Source: Lysinibacillus sp. KCTC 33748 (lineage in GTDB: Bacteria > Bacillota > Bacilli > Bacillales_A > Planococcaceae). Taken from it: a stretch of 61,504 bases of DNA. Positions 35,276 through 44,567 of the stretch are shown here, piece after piece. Where the stretch lies: contig NZ_MWSJ01000029.1 of NCBI RefSeq assembly GCF_002237755.1, forward strand, positions 1-61,504. The letters run 5' to 3'. Numbering within the stretch: position 1 is the first letter of the stretch; each line of letters begins with the position of its first letter. A model generated the notes under the pieces. That model saw only the letters and a program-made list of their open reading frames with translations, ran no database searches and was not told the origin of the DNA. The position numbers and the translations under genes were made by a program.

Positions 35276-35724
35276 TGTGCTTCCTCTTTACGCTTTTTAT
35301 CTTTAAACATATTAACAATTTTTACAACTAGCATTATGATAACCATGATGGCTGCAACGTTAATTAATAAGCCTAAAATATTACCAAGCATACCCATACC
35401 ACTGAAAAGACTTCCGAATAGTAAGCCAGCTAAGCCACCAAGCATTAAGCCTTTCATAAGACCGCCTGAGAAGAAGCCGCCTTTCTTAGCTGTTGAATCC
35501 GTTTTGTTTGTGCTTTTATTTGTTGTTGCATTATTTTGATCTTTAGATTTATCCTGAGATTTTTGGAAATTTGAGCTATTGTTATTATTATTGTTTGAGA
35601 AGCCTTTTTTACCTGACTTATAGGATTTAGCTTCTGCAGTTGGTGTATCTGAGATGAACAATGTTGCACCTACAGTTGCAAACATAAGTGTCGCTGCAAA
35701 AAGAGCGGCAAGAATTTTTTTCAT
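35263..35724 (-). CDS. Exported glycine-rich membrane protein
   Basis: A 153-residue protein with an N-terminal signal-like helix (about 5-30), a low-complexity N/S/K-rich stretch (about 35-80), then a Gly-Met-Leu-rich segment GGLMKGLMLGGLAGLLFGSL and a strong membrane helix (about 115-138) with a basic end. GGAGG precedes the ATG on the minus strand. It is the first gene of a two-gene unit with the DUF2653 gene. It resembles Tim44-like small proteins of Bacillus, but I would not name it. Confidence 0.7.
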   Translation of the reverse strand: MKKILAALFAATLMFATVGATLFISDTPTAEAKSYKSGKKGFSNNNNNNSSNFQKSQDKSKDQNNATTNKSTNKTDSTAKKGGFFSGGLMKGLMLGGLAGLLFGSLFSGMGMLGNILGLLINVAAIMVIIMLVVKIVNMFKDKKRKEEAQWHK

Positions 35725-35898
35725 TACTTACATTCCTCCAATATAATTTTTAGTTTTGTCATAAACTAATCTAATAGTAATTTTACATGAACCATCTCAA
35801 AAAATAAAATAAACGCTTTCATCAATTTATGTATATGCACAAATTTGAACAAGTAGTGACAATGCTAATCCAAATATTGGACATGCATTACGTATATC

Positions 35899-35952
35899 GT
35901 TAATTGTAGTGAGGTTGGACGTCCGCCACTAGTAGGAACGGAAATCAACCTC
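35899..35952 (+). repeat. Minimal family 2 element
   Basis: A 54-bp form that keeps both inner ends (GTTAATTGTAGTGAGGTTGG and GGAACGGAAATCAAC) but has lost the middle, including the tandem array. Confidence 0.6.
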
Positions 35953-36005
35953 GAGTTAAGAGGATAAGCCTTAAAAAGGGTATATGGAAAGAAAGGAGTG
36001 AAACG

Positions 36006-37019
36006 ATGATCTCAACATTATTACTATTAATTTCAATTTTTTTAATTTTTTATATAACGGAAAGAAGACGGTTTTTCAATGCAGTAGTTCTGGGCCTTGT
36101 AGGGTTGTTTATTTTAGGCAATGTACTTAGTCATCCTGTATTTCTCCCGAATGAGCAGGGGATTGTGTCGAAGATGGGTATAGTCGTAATACTTGGAAGT
36201 TTCCCGAGTATTATGTTTATTTTATCGATAGCTACGTTTTTTAATAGTAGAGTTTTACTTGAAAAAGAAGGACGTAAAGTACGAAATCTATTGTTAGCTG
36301 TTTTTGGTTTGAGTTTTTTTATTATGATGATTTGGTATGTATTTGTGATTTTTATGAATATCGAAAATGATCTTTGGCATATTCTTTTCTTCTATGGGTT
36401 CTTGGTTTTCGGTTATACAATGTTTTTATATACAAGCATAATGGCCTACGCTACTCTATATCATTTTACGCCTATCTTTTATGAGCCTAACTATATTATT
36501 GTGTTAGGGTCAGGGCTAATAGGAGATAAAGTACCGCCGCTTTTAGCTAGCCGTTTAGACGAGGCAGTAAAGCAGTTTAAAAAATATGATGAACGACCTT
36601 ACATTATCGTCTCAGGTGGACAGGGAAGTGATGAAAAAGTATCAGAAGCATATGCTATGAAAAAATATATAGTTGACGAACATCAAATACTGTCTCAAAA
36701 AGTATTTATGGAAGATCAATCGACAAATACTGAGCAGAATATGGCATTCTCTAAAGAAATTATGGATAAACATGCTCAGGGGAAAAAATATCGATCCTTA
36801 TTCGTAACGAATAATTTTCATGTTTTCCGTGCAAGTATTTATGCTAAAAAGGCGAAGCTTGATGCACAAGGTGTTGGTTCAAAGACAGCCTTTTATTATG
36901 TACCTAATGCATTTACTCGTGAATTTATTGGTTTATTAGAAATGTATAAATGGATTCATGTAACTGTCTTTTTGTTTATTACATTGTTTATTGGCTTAAT
37001 ATTGAGAGCATATGTGTAA
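36006..37019 (+). CDS. YdcF family membrane protein (DUF218)
   Basis: A 337-residue protein with four or five N-terminal membrane helices (about 1-165), a DUF218 domain (about 170-310) starting YIIVLGSGL, with SGGQGSDEKVSEAYAMKKYI and EDQSTNTEQN, and a last membrane helix near residues 313-333. DUF218 proteins are linked with cell envelope functions, but the reaction is not known. A good AAAGGAGTG site precedes the ATG. It is a single gene. Confidence 0.85.
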   Translation: MISTLLLLISIFLIFYITERRRFFNAVVLGLVGLFILGNVLSHPVFLPNEQGIVSKMGIVVILGSFPSIMFILSIATFFNSRVLLEKEGRKVRNLLLAVFGLSFFIMMIWYVFVIFMNIENDLWHILFFYGFLVFGYTMFLYTSIMAYATLYHFTPIFYEPNYIIVLGSGLIGDKVPPLLASRLDEAVKQFKKYDERPYIIVSGGQGSDEKVSEAYAMKKYIVDEHQILSQKVFMEDQSTNTEQNMAFSKEIMDKHAQGKKYRSLFVTNNFHVFRASIYAKKAKLDAQGVGSKTAFYYVPNAFTREFIGLLEMYKWIHVTVFLFITLFIGLILRAYV

Positions 37020-37127
37020 CCAATATAGAGCTGTCTTCCATATAATAGTGGCAAGGTGCATTTTTTTCATTCAGTAGAAGACTCCCACTTCAAGGTGGTG
37101 AAATGAATGCGGATGGGGCTCCTTTTT

Positions 37128-37304
37128 CAGAGTGTGTCTAAATACCTGCTGAAATAGGGGGACTCAGTCTAAGAGTGCCACTTCCTGTGGCAATTAATCT
37201 GTGCGAAAGCGAAGTGTTAACGTAGCGACAGCAACAAATGTTTTCTGTGCGAAAGCGCAGTGCAAAGTAGCGACAGCAACAATTATGCCAAGGTGAAATT
37301 GATA
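37128..37304 (+). repeat. Family 1 repeat with inserted family 2 array units
   Basis: It has a degraded first hairpin, GCCAC-TTCCT-GTGGC (37177-37191), then about two variant units of the CTGTGCGAAAGCG motif that is typical of family 2 (37198-37280), and finally AATTATGCCAAGGTGAAATT. The mixture indicates that the two families share or exchange modules. It fills 37020-37327 with no other gene. Confidence 0.65.
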
Positions 37305-37327
37305 GTAGTGTGCGAGGGGGGAAACGA

Positions 37328-38614
37328 ATGTATGGGCAATTTTTAGCAAAAAAAAATAAAGAGCGAATAGGGTCCCTACAAAAGCTCGCGCAAACACAAG
37401 ATACGTGTTTTGCGCAAAACATTGATTTGATAGCAGTCAAAGAAGTACAGTTAGCAGCCTTGCACAAAATTGTATATCAAGTTGTGCAGGGGCTATTGAA
37501 AAAAAAACAACAACGACATTTACAAATTATTCATCCAGAACAGACACAGTCAGTACAGGAGAATGTGCTAACGCTTTTAGCTGAATATGATGATTTACTG
37601 CGTGAAGCAATTCCACTCCCTATTTATATTTTCATTTGGCAAATTTCTTCATTGGAGAAGTTAGCTAATTGCGTTGAGGTTGTTGATGATGTACTTGATA
37701 TATTGGAATGGTATTTTATTCATCAAAATGAGCAAGTTGAAGCATTTGACGAAGAAGATCTTGATCATGAAGTAATCATTGACTTATACAAAGATGCCAT
37801 CGAGGAACAGGATGCGGATGTACAGTTTCAACTTGGTGAATATTATAGTGCAATCGACGGGACATATTTCCAACCAGAAAAGTCCGTGAAGTGGTTCGAG
37901 TTAGCAGCATCACAAGATAATGCTGATGCACAATATGCACTAGGTAATTTTCACTTTGAAGGTATAGGTGTAGAAGAAAACTATAACATGGCTTTTTCGC
38001 TGTACGAGGCTGCAGCAAAGCAAGGGCATCCAGATGCCGCGAATAATTTAGCGGATATGTATTTTAACGGTGAGGGAGTGCCAGAAAATTTGGTACTTGC
38101 GAAGAAGTGGTTCGAATTTGCCGCACAACAAGGTGTGGCAGAGGCCATGTTTACACTCGGAATTATATACGAGCAGGGATTAGGAGTCGACAAAGACGAG
38201 GCGCAAGCTTGTAGCTATTATAAAAAATCTGCTGAAGTAGGCTATGTTGAGGCACAATATAGGCTTGGAGGTATCTATCTAGAGGGTCGGTTAGGGCAAC
38301 CGAAAGATGTGAACCGTGGATTATATTGGTATGAAAGAGCAGCAAAGCAATATCATGTCGATGCCTTTTATGATTTGGGCTTTATTTGGAGCAAAGGGTT
38401 AACAGGTATACGGAATATTGAAAAAGGTATTCATTGGTTTAAACAGGCCGCCCTTCAAGGTGATTCGGAAGCAAAATTACAACTAGGGCACATATACAAT
38501 AAAGGAGAAGGAATAGCTAGAAATATTAAAGAGGCTATAAAATGGTATGGACTTGCAGCAGATGCAGGAAGTGCGGAGGCGGCAATTTTACTGCAAGAAT
38601 TGAAAGGAAAGTAA
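37328..38614 (+). CDS. Sel1-repeat (TPR-like) protein
   Basis: A 428-residue soluble protein. The N-terminal 155 residues are helical and acidic without a known motif. From about residue 160 there are seven Sel1-like repeats of about 36 residues (for example AQYALGNFHFEGIGVEENY and AMFTLGIIYEQGLGVDKDEA), which form a solenoid for protein binding. ATG 37328 follows GAGGGGG by 7 bases; an in-frame GTG at 37310 precedes it. No partner is suggested by neighbours. Confidence 0.85.
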   Translation: MYGQFLAKKNKERIGSLQKLAQTQDTCFAQNIDLIAVKEVQLAALHKIVYQVVQGLLKKKQQRHLQIIHPEQTQSVQENVLTLLAEYDDLLREAIPLPIYIFIWQISSLEKLANCVEVVDDVLDILEWYFIHQNEQVEAFDEEDLDHEVIIDLYKDAIEEQDADVQFQLGEYYSAIDGTYFQPEKSVKWFELAASQDNADAQYALGNFHFEGIGVEENYNMAFSLYEAAAKQGHPDAANNLADMYFNGEGVPENLVLAKKWFEFAAQQGVAEAMFTLGIIYEQGLGVDKDEAQACSYYKKSAEVGYVEAQYRLGGIYLEGRLGQPKDVNRGLYWYERAAKQYHVDAFYDLGFIWSKGLTGIRNIEKGIHWFKQAALQGDSEAKLQLGHIYNKGEGIARNIKEAIKWYGLAADAGSAEAAILLQELKGK

Positions 38615-38819
38615 GTATTTTTTATTAAAAAGTAATAGGTTTTTAGAATTAATTATCGCTATTTGTTGAATGGATAATAAGTTTCAATTCAGGTGCGATA
38701 GATAGGTATATATTATCAGTTGTGATTGGTGGTAAAAATATCAATATAATAAAGTGGTATTACCTCGAACTAAAACAAAGGAAAAATAAGCATAAAAAAA
38801 ACAGAGATGATGTCAATTG

Positions 38820-38850
38820 GCTACCCAAAAGTATTGTGGTAGCTTTTTTT
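38820..38850 (+). terminator. Isolated terminator-like hairpin
   Basis: GCTACC (38820-38825) with GGTAGC (38838-38843) and seven T residues. It lies about 205 bp after the Sel1 gene. The stretch 38615-39010 holds no recognisable gene; a small RNA ending here is possible but not shown. Confidence 0.5.
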
Positions 38851-39010
38851 CTGTTTTAGATAATAAGTAAGACAACAGGTACTTTTTGTTCAATTAATGG
38901 TAAAAAATGTATATTTGAAAATTGACAGCTATTTATAAAATGTATAAGGTATATGAGGGATTTTGAAAGGTAGTTAGTAGCGATAGCTAATTATAAAGTT
39001 ACCATTTTTA

Positions 39011-39155
39011 GTTGATTGTAGCCCGTAACAAAAGACAGAGTCACAGGTAATATATATATAAATATCCTGAGGGTGTTCTCACTAAAAGTTAGGGATGACA
39101 ATTCCACAGGAAGGCGCCTAGCCCGAATGGAAATCAATTCTACTTTATGGTGATG
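39011..39155 (+). repeat. Family 2 element, decayed copy
   Basis: GTTGATTGTAG at the left and CCGAATGGAAATCAAT...TTTATGGTGATG at the right are still readable; the interior is mostly unlike other copies. It ends close to the hemAT gene. Confidence 0.55.
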
Positions 39156-39231
39156 TTTTTTTATTTTTTAGTGAATGGAATTAAATTTTTCTCAGCTTTT
39201 AAAAGTACACGGCATGAAAGAGGGTAAATGT

Positions 39232-40521
39232 GTGATTTTTCAAAAACAGAGAAAGACAACGGCGTTAGATTTAGAGCAATACATTGTAAAAATGGATATA
39301 GCGAATCGCCATTCAATAAAAAAGCAAATTGATTTGCTTAAATTGACGAAGCGGGATTTACAATATTTAAAAGCCTTTCAACCTTTTGTAGAAGGCAATA
39401 TTGATAACATTGTTAATCGATTTTATGAAATGATTGTAACTGAACGTACTCTAGTAGATATTATTAATAAACATAGTTCTGTAGAGAAGCTGAAAATTAC
39501 TTTAAGACGTCATATTATTGAAATGTTTAATGGTACGATTGATGATGATTTTTATCAAAGAAGAGTTAAAATTGCTAAAGTACATGTACATATCGGGCTT
39601 AAAACACAATGGTATATTTGTGCTTTTCAAGATTTAACGGCATCATTTATTGACTTAGTTGAAGAACATGTTCATCATCCAATGGATCAACTTAATACAA
39701 TTAGGGCTATCTCGAAAATATCTAATTTTGAGCAACAGTTAGTTTTAGAGGCTTTTGAGCATACCATTGAGCAACTTCATGAAAAAATAGAACGTAGAAA
39801 AGAAGTAATAGAGAAAAAGATCGTAGCGTCTTCGGAAGGTCTTGCCACAATATCATTGGAAACAAACAACTCGTTTTATCGCTTAAGCGAACAATCGGAT
39901 GAAATTAAACAACTGGCAAAAAAATCACTTCAAGTGTCGACTATGGCTGAGAGTCAGGCATTAGAGGGTCGTGAACGATTAAAGAATCAATCGCAAAATA
40001 TGAGTAATATTATTAACTCGCTTGATGGTATAGCGGAAAATATTACACAGTTGGCAGATATGTCAAGGGAAATGGAATCGATTATGAATGTTGTGACAAA
40101 TATTGCTAATCAAACAAACTTGTTGGCTTTAAATGCGGCAATAGAAGCGGCTCGCGCTGGAGAAGCGGGTAAAGGCTTTAGTGTTGTTGCAGATGAAGTG
40201 AGAAAGCTATCGATTCAAACAAAGGAATCTGTCACATCGGTTGCGACTTTACTACATAAAACGAATGAGCGGACTGATAAACTTGTTCACTCGCTTAGTA
40301 ATATTCAAGAAGAGGTAACTTCTGGTGAGGAAAATATGGTTCAAACGGAAGGTCAATTTACTAACATATTGGACGCTATGACCGAAGCCAAAGAACAAAA
40401 TGGACAGATGGAAAAAGAAGTACAAGCAATAGTAGAAGTACTAAGTCAATTAGGTATTGCTTTTAATGAAGTGAAAAATTCCGCTGAAGAACTAGCTAGT
40501 TTTGCACAAAATTTAAATTAA
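39232..40521 (+). CDS. hemAT: Globin-coupled aerotaxis transducer HemAT
   Basis: HemAT is a soluble heme-globin oxygen sensor that signals through a chemoreceptor domain. The globin part (about 1-175) keeps the proximal His (H118 in [10 protein letters not shown]) and the distal-side Tyr (Y65 in NRFYEMI). The C-terminal domain carries the chemoreceptor tip [20 protein letters not shown]. No membrane helix is present. The start is GTG 39232, 7 bases after GAGGG, giving an N-terminus like that of B. subtilis HemAT; an in-frame ATG at 39175 has no ribosome site. Length is 429 residues, as expected. Confidence 0.92.
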   Translation: MIFQKQRKTTALDLEQYIVKMDIANRHSIKKQIDLLKLTKRDLQYLKAFQPFVEGNIDNIVNRFYEMIVTERTLVDIINKHSSVEKLKITLRRHIIEMFNGTIDDDFYQRRVKIAKVHVHIGLKTQWYICAFQDLTASFIDLVEEHVHHPMDQLNTIRAISKISNFEQQLVLEAFEHTIEQLHEKIERRKEVIEKKIVASSEGLATISLETNNSFYRLSEQSDEIKQLAKKSLQVSTMAESQALEGRERLKNQSQNMSNIINSLDGIAENITQLADMSREMESIMNVVTNIANQTNLLALNAAIEAARAGEAGKGFSVVADEVRKLSIQTKESVTSVATLLHKTNERTDKLVHSLSNIQEEVTSGEENMVQTEGQFTNILDAMTEAKEQNGQMEKEVQAIVEVLSQLGIAFNEVKNSAEELASFAQNLN

Positions 40522-40641
40522 TGAAGTGAAAAGCTATAAATAACACTATATCAACTATTAATATATACGATCCGCTAGGTAGATAAAAGATACCGGTGAA
40601 AATATGCTGTTAAATTCAATATATACTAATTGAACATAGAA

Positions 40642-40683
40642 AAAAATGGAGCTATCCCATGTGCTGGATAGCTCCATTTTTGC
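40642..40683 (+). terminator. Terminator after hemAT
   Basis: A 16-bp perfect stem (40642-40657 with 40666-40681) and T residues. Confidence 0.92.
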
Positions 40684-40764
40684 TAAATTTGTAAAGGGTT
40701 TAACGTAATTTTCGATAAAAAAAGTTTATACTGAAATTAAGAACTAAAAATAGGGGCGGTTAAT

Positions 40765-42153
40765 ATGAAAACAGTTGTTGTATTAGGTGGCGGAATTACG
40801 GGTTTGTGTACGATGCATTATTTACAACGCCAAGTTCAGGAGAAAAACTTACATGTAAAGCTTGTACTCGTTGAAAAAAATACATACCTTGGTGGCAAGC
40901 TTCATTCTGCATATGAACAAGGCTTTATCTTGGAAACAGGTGCTGATTCTATAGTAGCGCGTCATAAAGGTGTTATGGAATTAGTAGAAGAACTTAATTT
41001 TGAACAAAATCTTGTGTATAACGAAACGGGTGTTTCGTATATTTACACAAATAATGAGCTACATGCTATCCCAGCGGATTCAACGTTTGGTATTCCTATG
41101 AGCTTACAATCTCTTGAGGAAAGCACGCTTGTATCAGAGCAAGGTAAAAAAGAAGCATTAACGGATTTAACCATGCCAAATGAAGGGTTTACTAAGGAAA
41201 GTTCGATTGGGGAATTTCTAACGTACTATTTAGGTGAGGAGCTTGTTCAAAACCAAATAGCGCCCGTACTTGCAGGTGTATATTCGGGAGATTTAAATCA
41301 ACTTTCAATTGCTTCCACTTTACCGTATTTAATCGATTACAAAAACGATTACGGTAGTATTATTAAAGGCTTTGATGCAAACAGGGAACAATTTTTGAAA
41401 GCCGCTAATAAAAAATTTATTTCATTTAAAAATGGTTTATCATCACTAATTGATCGACTTGAAGAAACATTAACGGATGTAGAAATTATAAAAGGGATTG
41501 CCACTACAAGTGTTAAAAAGCAGGAGAATCAGTACTCCGTTACATTAGCAAGCGGTAAAATAATTGAAGCAAATCATGTTGTCATGGCACTGCCAAATGA
41601 AGCGGTACAAAGCTTAGTGCAGGATGAATCTTTGAACGGCTATTTTGAACAATTCAATACTGCATCCGCCATTACGATTTACTTAGGGTTTGATGTACCC
41701 GATAATAGATTACCGGCGGATGGAACAGGCTATATTGCGTCACATAATTCAGATGTTATTTGTAATGCAGCAACGTGGACAAGTCGCAAGTGGAAACACA
41801 CGTCAGCAGAAGGAAAATTACTAGTTCGACTTTTTTATAAGAGCATTAACCCTGAGTATGAGAGATTGCGTTTGATGTCAGATGAAGAGTTAGCAGCGGT
41901 TGCTCTAGAGGATGTAAGAAAAAGCTTGGGTATTGAGGAAACACCAACAATTGTGGATGTGACAAAATGGATCGACCAAATGCCAAAATATGATTTGGCA
42001 CATCGTGAAGCGTTGCAAGGTCTCGTACAAGAGCTTGAGAAAAACTATCCGAATTTATCAATAGCGGGGTGCTCTTATTTCGGAGTAGGCATAGGTGCGT
42101 GTATTCAAAATGGTAAAAAAATTGGTGAGGAGCTTGCTGAAAAACTATCGTAA
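40765..42153 (+). CDS. cgoX: Coproporphyrinogen III oxidase / protoporphyrinogen oxidase (HemY-type)
   Basis: An FAD enzyme of heme biosynthesis. In Gram-positive bacteria the HemY-type protein oxidises coproporphyrinogen III to coproporphyrin III. The N-terminal VVVLGGGITGLCTMHYL is the FAD-binding Rossmann motif, and LVEKNTYLGGKLHS and ETGADSIVARHK follow as usual. Length is 462 residues, normal. It stands alone, away from other heme genes, and lies next to the heme protein gene hemAT, possibly by chance. Confidence 0.92.
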   Translation: MKTVVVLGGGITGLCTMHYLQRQVQEKNLHVKLVLVEKNTYLGGKLHSAYEQGFILETGADSIVARHKGVMELVEELNFEQNLVYNETGVSYIYTNNELHAIPADSTFGIPMSLQSLEESTLVSEQGKKEALTDLTMPNEGFTKESSIGEFLTYYLGEELVQNQIAPVLAGVYSGDLNQLSIASTLPYLIDYKNDYGSIIKGFDANREQFLKAANKKFISFKNGLSSLIDRLEETLTDVEIIKGIATTSVKKQENQYSVTLASGKIIEANHVVMALPNEAVQSLVQDESLNGYFEQFNTASAITIYLGFDVPDNRLPADGTGYIASHNSDVICNAATWTSRKWKHTSAEGKLLVRLFYKSINPEYERLRLMSDEELAAVALEDVRKSLGIEETPTIVDVTKWIDQMPKYDLAHREALQGLVQELEKNYPNLSIAGCSYFGVGIGACIQNGKKIGEELAEKLS

Positions 42154-42218
42154 TTGTTTGATTTAAATCAAAATCTGGTATTTTTCGTGAAGTTTTACCT
42201 CTGTTCTGTGAAATAGTC

Positions 42219-42247
42219 TTGACTCAATCGTTCGTAAACGATATGAT
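42219..42247 (+). promoter_or_regulatory. Promoter of the SAM-riboswitch methionine operon
   Basis: TTGACT (42219-42224), 17 bp, TATGAT (42242-42247). Transcription would start about 25 bp before the riboswitch. Confidence 0.75.
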
Positions 42248-42279
42248 TCTTTTAATTATTTAAAAAATTCATACAACAT

Positions 42280-42380
42280 TCTTATCAAGAGAAGCTGAGG
42301 GACTGGCCCTATGAAGCTTCAGCAACCAACTTATTGTCAGGTGCTAAATCCAGAGGACCATAGTGTCGAAGATGAGAAGG
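42280..42380 (+). ncRNA. SAM-I riboswitch (S-box)
   Basis: The conserved elements are all present: CTTATCAAGAGAAGCTGAGG, GACTGGCCC, GAAGCTTCAGCAACC, AGGTGCTAAATCCAG and GATGAGAAGG at the 3' side. SAM binding should promote the terminator that follows. Confidence 0.96.
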
Positions 42381-42401
42381 AAAAAACAATGACGAAACGT
42401 T

Positions 42402-42436
42402 AAAGCCTTCTTTTTTTGTAAAAGAAGGCTTTTTTA
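42402..42436 (+). terminator. Riboswitch-controlled terminator
   Basis: AAAGCCTTCTTTT (42402-42414) pairs with AAAAGAAGGCTTT (42420-42432), followed by T residues, right after the S-box. Confidence 0.9.
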
Positions 42437-42438
42437 TT

Positions 42439-42693
42439 TTAACTTCTTTCAGCGGGTACCAAATATCCACTGAAAGAAGTTAAAGCCTCCGGCGGTTGTC
42501 ACGGAATCGGAAAGGAGTGCTTTGGGGATGTTAGCCTAAAACCATCGCACCCATGCGATAATGGCTAACTGACCTGCATCGGTAAAAACGCCACCTCCTG
42601 TGGCATTACCGAAATGACCGACATCGTGTCGGCCCTCGTGCAGGCCTAAGCACAAAGCCGATTCCGGATGCAATTATGCCGAGGCATAATTGA
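42439..42693 (+). repeat. Family 1 composite repeat, most complete copy
   Basis: From 5' to 3' it has a TTAACTTCTTTCAGC/GCTGAAAGAAGTTAA-type stem; an ATCGC-ACCCAT-GCGAT hairpin; a closing stem CCTGCA (42573-42578) with TGCAGG (42639-42644); inside it TCGGTAA (42579-42585) with TTACCGA (42606-42612) around GCCAC-CTCCT-GTGGC; then CCGAC-ATCGT-GTCGG (42618-42632); and last AATTATGCCGAGGCATAATT. It lies between the riboswitch terminator and the first gene of the operon, so it is part of the mRNA leader. Confidence 0.8.
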
Positions 42694-42719
42694 TAAATAA
42701 AGGAAGAGAGGCTAGTTTT

Positions 42720-44567
42720 ATGGGATTGCTTGAAAGGTTAAAAACGCATGTTCTTACAGCAGATGGTGCAATTGGTACAGTTTTATACGGCTATGGCTTG
42801 GAGTATTGCCACGAGGAAATGAATATACAAAGACCTGAATTAATTGAAAAGATTCATAGAGAGTATATAGCGGCAGGTGCCGATATTATTCAAACGAACA
42901 CTTACGGAGCTAATGCCATAAAATTAGCCCGCTATGGATTAGAATCTCGTGTGCAGCAGTTTAACGAAGCTGCTATAACGATTGCAAAACGAGCAGCGGC
43001 AGATGGTGGACAATTTGTCTTAGGTACTATTGGGGGAATCCGTGGTATTCGAAAAAGCGATGCAACGTTAGAGGAAATCTTAGCAACAGTTGATGAGCAG
43101 GCAACCGTTTTACTTGCAGGAAATCCAGATGGTCTTTTACTGGAGACATATTATGATTTTGAAGAGTTAACAGCGACTTTAGGAATGCTACGAGCTAAAA
43201 CGAAATTACCGATTATTGCTCAAATTTCTATGCACGAACCAGGGATTTTACAAAATGGAATGAGCTTAAATAACGCTTTACATGAACTTGAAGCGCTAGG
43301 TGCTGATCTCGTAGGTGTTAACTGTCGCTTAGGTCCCCACCATACAATACAAGCATTTGAAGTTGTAGAGCTTCCTAAGAAAGCATTTATGTCAGCGTAT
43401 CCGAATGCGTCTCTTCTTGATGTAGAGGATGGCCGTGTCGTTTATGAGTCGGAGGCAGATTATTTTGGTCGAGCAGCTGTAGAGCTTCGTGATCAGGGGG
43501 TACGTTTAATTGGTGGTTGTTGTGGTACGACACCAAAGCATATTGCTGCAGCGAAAAAGTACTTAGAGGAGTTATCCCCAGTCGAAGAAAAGTATGCAAA
43601 GCCAGAAAAAGTAGAGATTGTCCGTGAGGCTGAGCCAGCAAATTACGAACCATTACATGTAAAAGTAAAACGTGAACGCTCCGTTATAGTGGAGTTAGAT
43701 ACACCAAGACATTTAGAAATTGAAGGCTTTATTGCAGGAGCAAGAAAAATATATGAGGCGGGCGCAGATGTAGTCATGATGGCAGATAATTCACTTGCTT
43801 CCCCAAGGATTAGTAATGTCGCAATGGGTGCCTTACTGAAAGAAACACACGGGGTACGACCGTTAACTCATATAACATGCCGGGATCGTAATTTAATTGG
43901 ACTTCAATCACATTTAATGGGATTAAATGCACTAGGCATTCACGATATTTTAGCAGTGACTGGAGATCCGACGAAGGTGGGCGATTTTCCAGGGGCCACA
44001 AGCGTTTATGACGTATCTTCAATGGAGCTAATCCAATTAATAAAACAGTTAAATGAAGGTGTATCTTTCTCGGGGAAACCACTTCGTAAAAAGGCGAATT
44101 TCTCTGTAGCGGCAGCCTTTAATCCTAATGTACGTGTACTAGATCGCGCGGTATCTCGATTAGAGAAGAAAATTGAATATGGCGCAGATTATTTTATTTC
44201 GCAGCCTGTTTATACAAAGGAAAAAATCGTGGAAATTTACGACGCGACAAAGCATTTAGAAACACCAATTTATATAGGCATTATGCCAGTAACGAGCTAT
44301 AAAAGTGCGGAGTTTTTACATCATGAAGTGCCAGGTATCAAACTATCCGATGATGTGTTAACCCGTATGAAGGAATGTGGCGATGATAAAGAACGCGCAA
44401 CACTAGAAGGAATTGCAATTGCTAAGGAATTAGTAGAAGTAGCAGCGGAATATTTCAATGGTATTTACCTCATCACACCATTTTTACGCTATGACATGAC
44501 ACTAGAATTGATGAAATTTATTGAGCAATTGGATGAACAGAAAAAAGGGGTAAGTATAAATGGCTAA
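42720..44567 (+). CDS. Homocysteine S-methyltransferase / methylenetetrahydrofolate reductase fusion (YitJ-like)
   Basis: A 615-residue two-domain enzyme. The N-terminal part (about 1-300) is a homocysteine S-methyltransferase with zinc ligands in LVGVNCRLGP and GGCCGTTPKH. The C-terminal part (about 320-605) is a MetF-type methylenetetrahydrofolate reductase with LTHITCRDRN and GDPTKVGDFPGA. It makes methyl-THF for the MetH encoded next. ATG 42720 follows GAGAGG by 8 bases. It is under the SAM riboswitch and overlaps metH by 8 bases. Confidence 0.93.
   Translation: MGLLERLKTHVLTADGAIGTVLYGYGLEYCHEEMNIQRPELIEKIHREYIAAGADIIQTNTYGANAIKLARYGLESRVQQFNEAAITIAKRAAADGGQFVLGTIGGIRGIRKSDATLEEILATVDEQATVLLAGNPDGLLLETYYDFEELTATLGMLRAKTKLPIIAQISMHEPGILQNGMSLNNALHELEALGADLVGVNCRLGPHHTIQAFEVVELPKKAFMSAYPNASLLDVEDGRVVYESEADYFGRAAVELRDQGVRLIGGCCGTTPKHIAAAKKYLEELSPVEEKYAKPEKVEIVREAEPANYEPLHVKVKRERSVIVELDTPRHLEIEGFIAGARKIYEAGADVVMMADNSLASPRISNVAMGALLKETHGVRPLTHITCRDRNLIGLQSHLMGLNALGIHDILAVTGDPTKVGDFPGATSVYDVSSMELIQLIKQLNEGVSFSGKPLRKKANFSVAAAFNPNVRVLDRAVSRLEKKIEYGADYFISQPVYTKEKIVEIYDATKHLETPIYIGIMPVTSYKSAEFLHHEVPGIKLSDDVLTRMKECGDDKERATLEGIAIAKELVEVAAEYFNGIYLITPFLRYDMTLELMKFIEQLDEQKKGVSING

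Noticed and set aside
37138..37467. Antisense frame of 109 codons before the Sel1 gene
   Set aside because: It is Cys-rich and repetitive only because it reads through the repeat units, and it runs into the Sel1 gene on the other strand.
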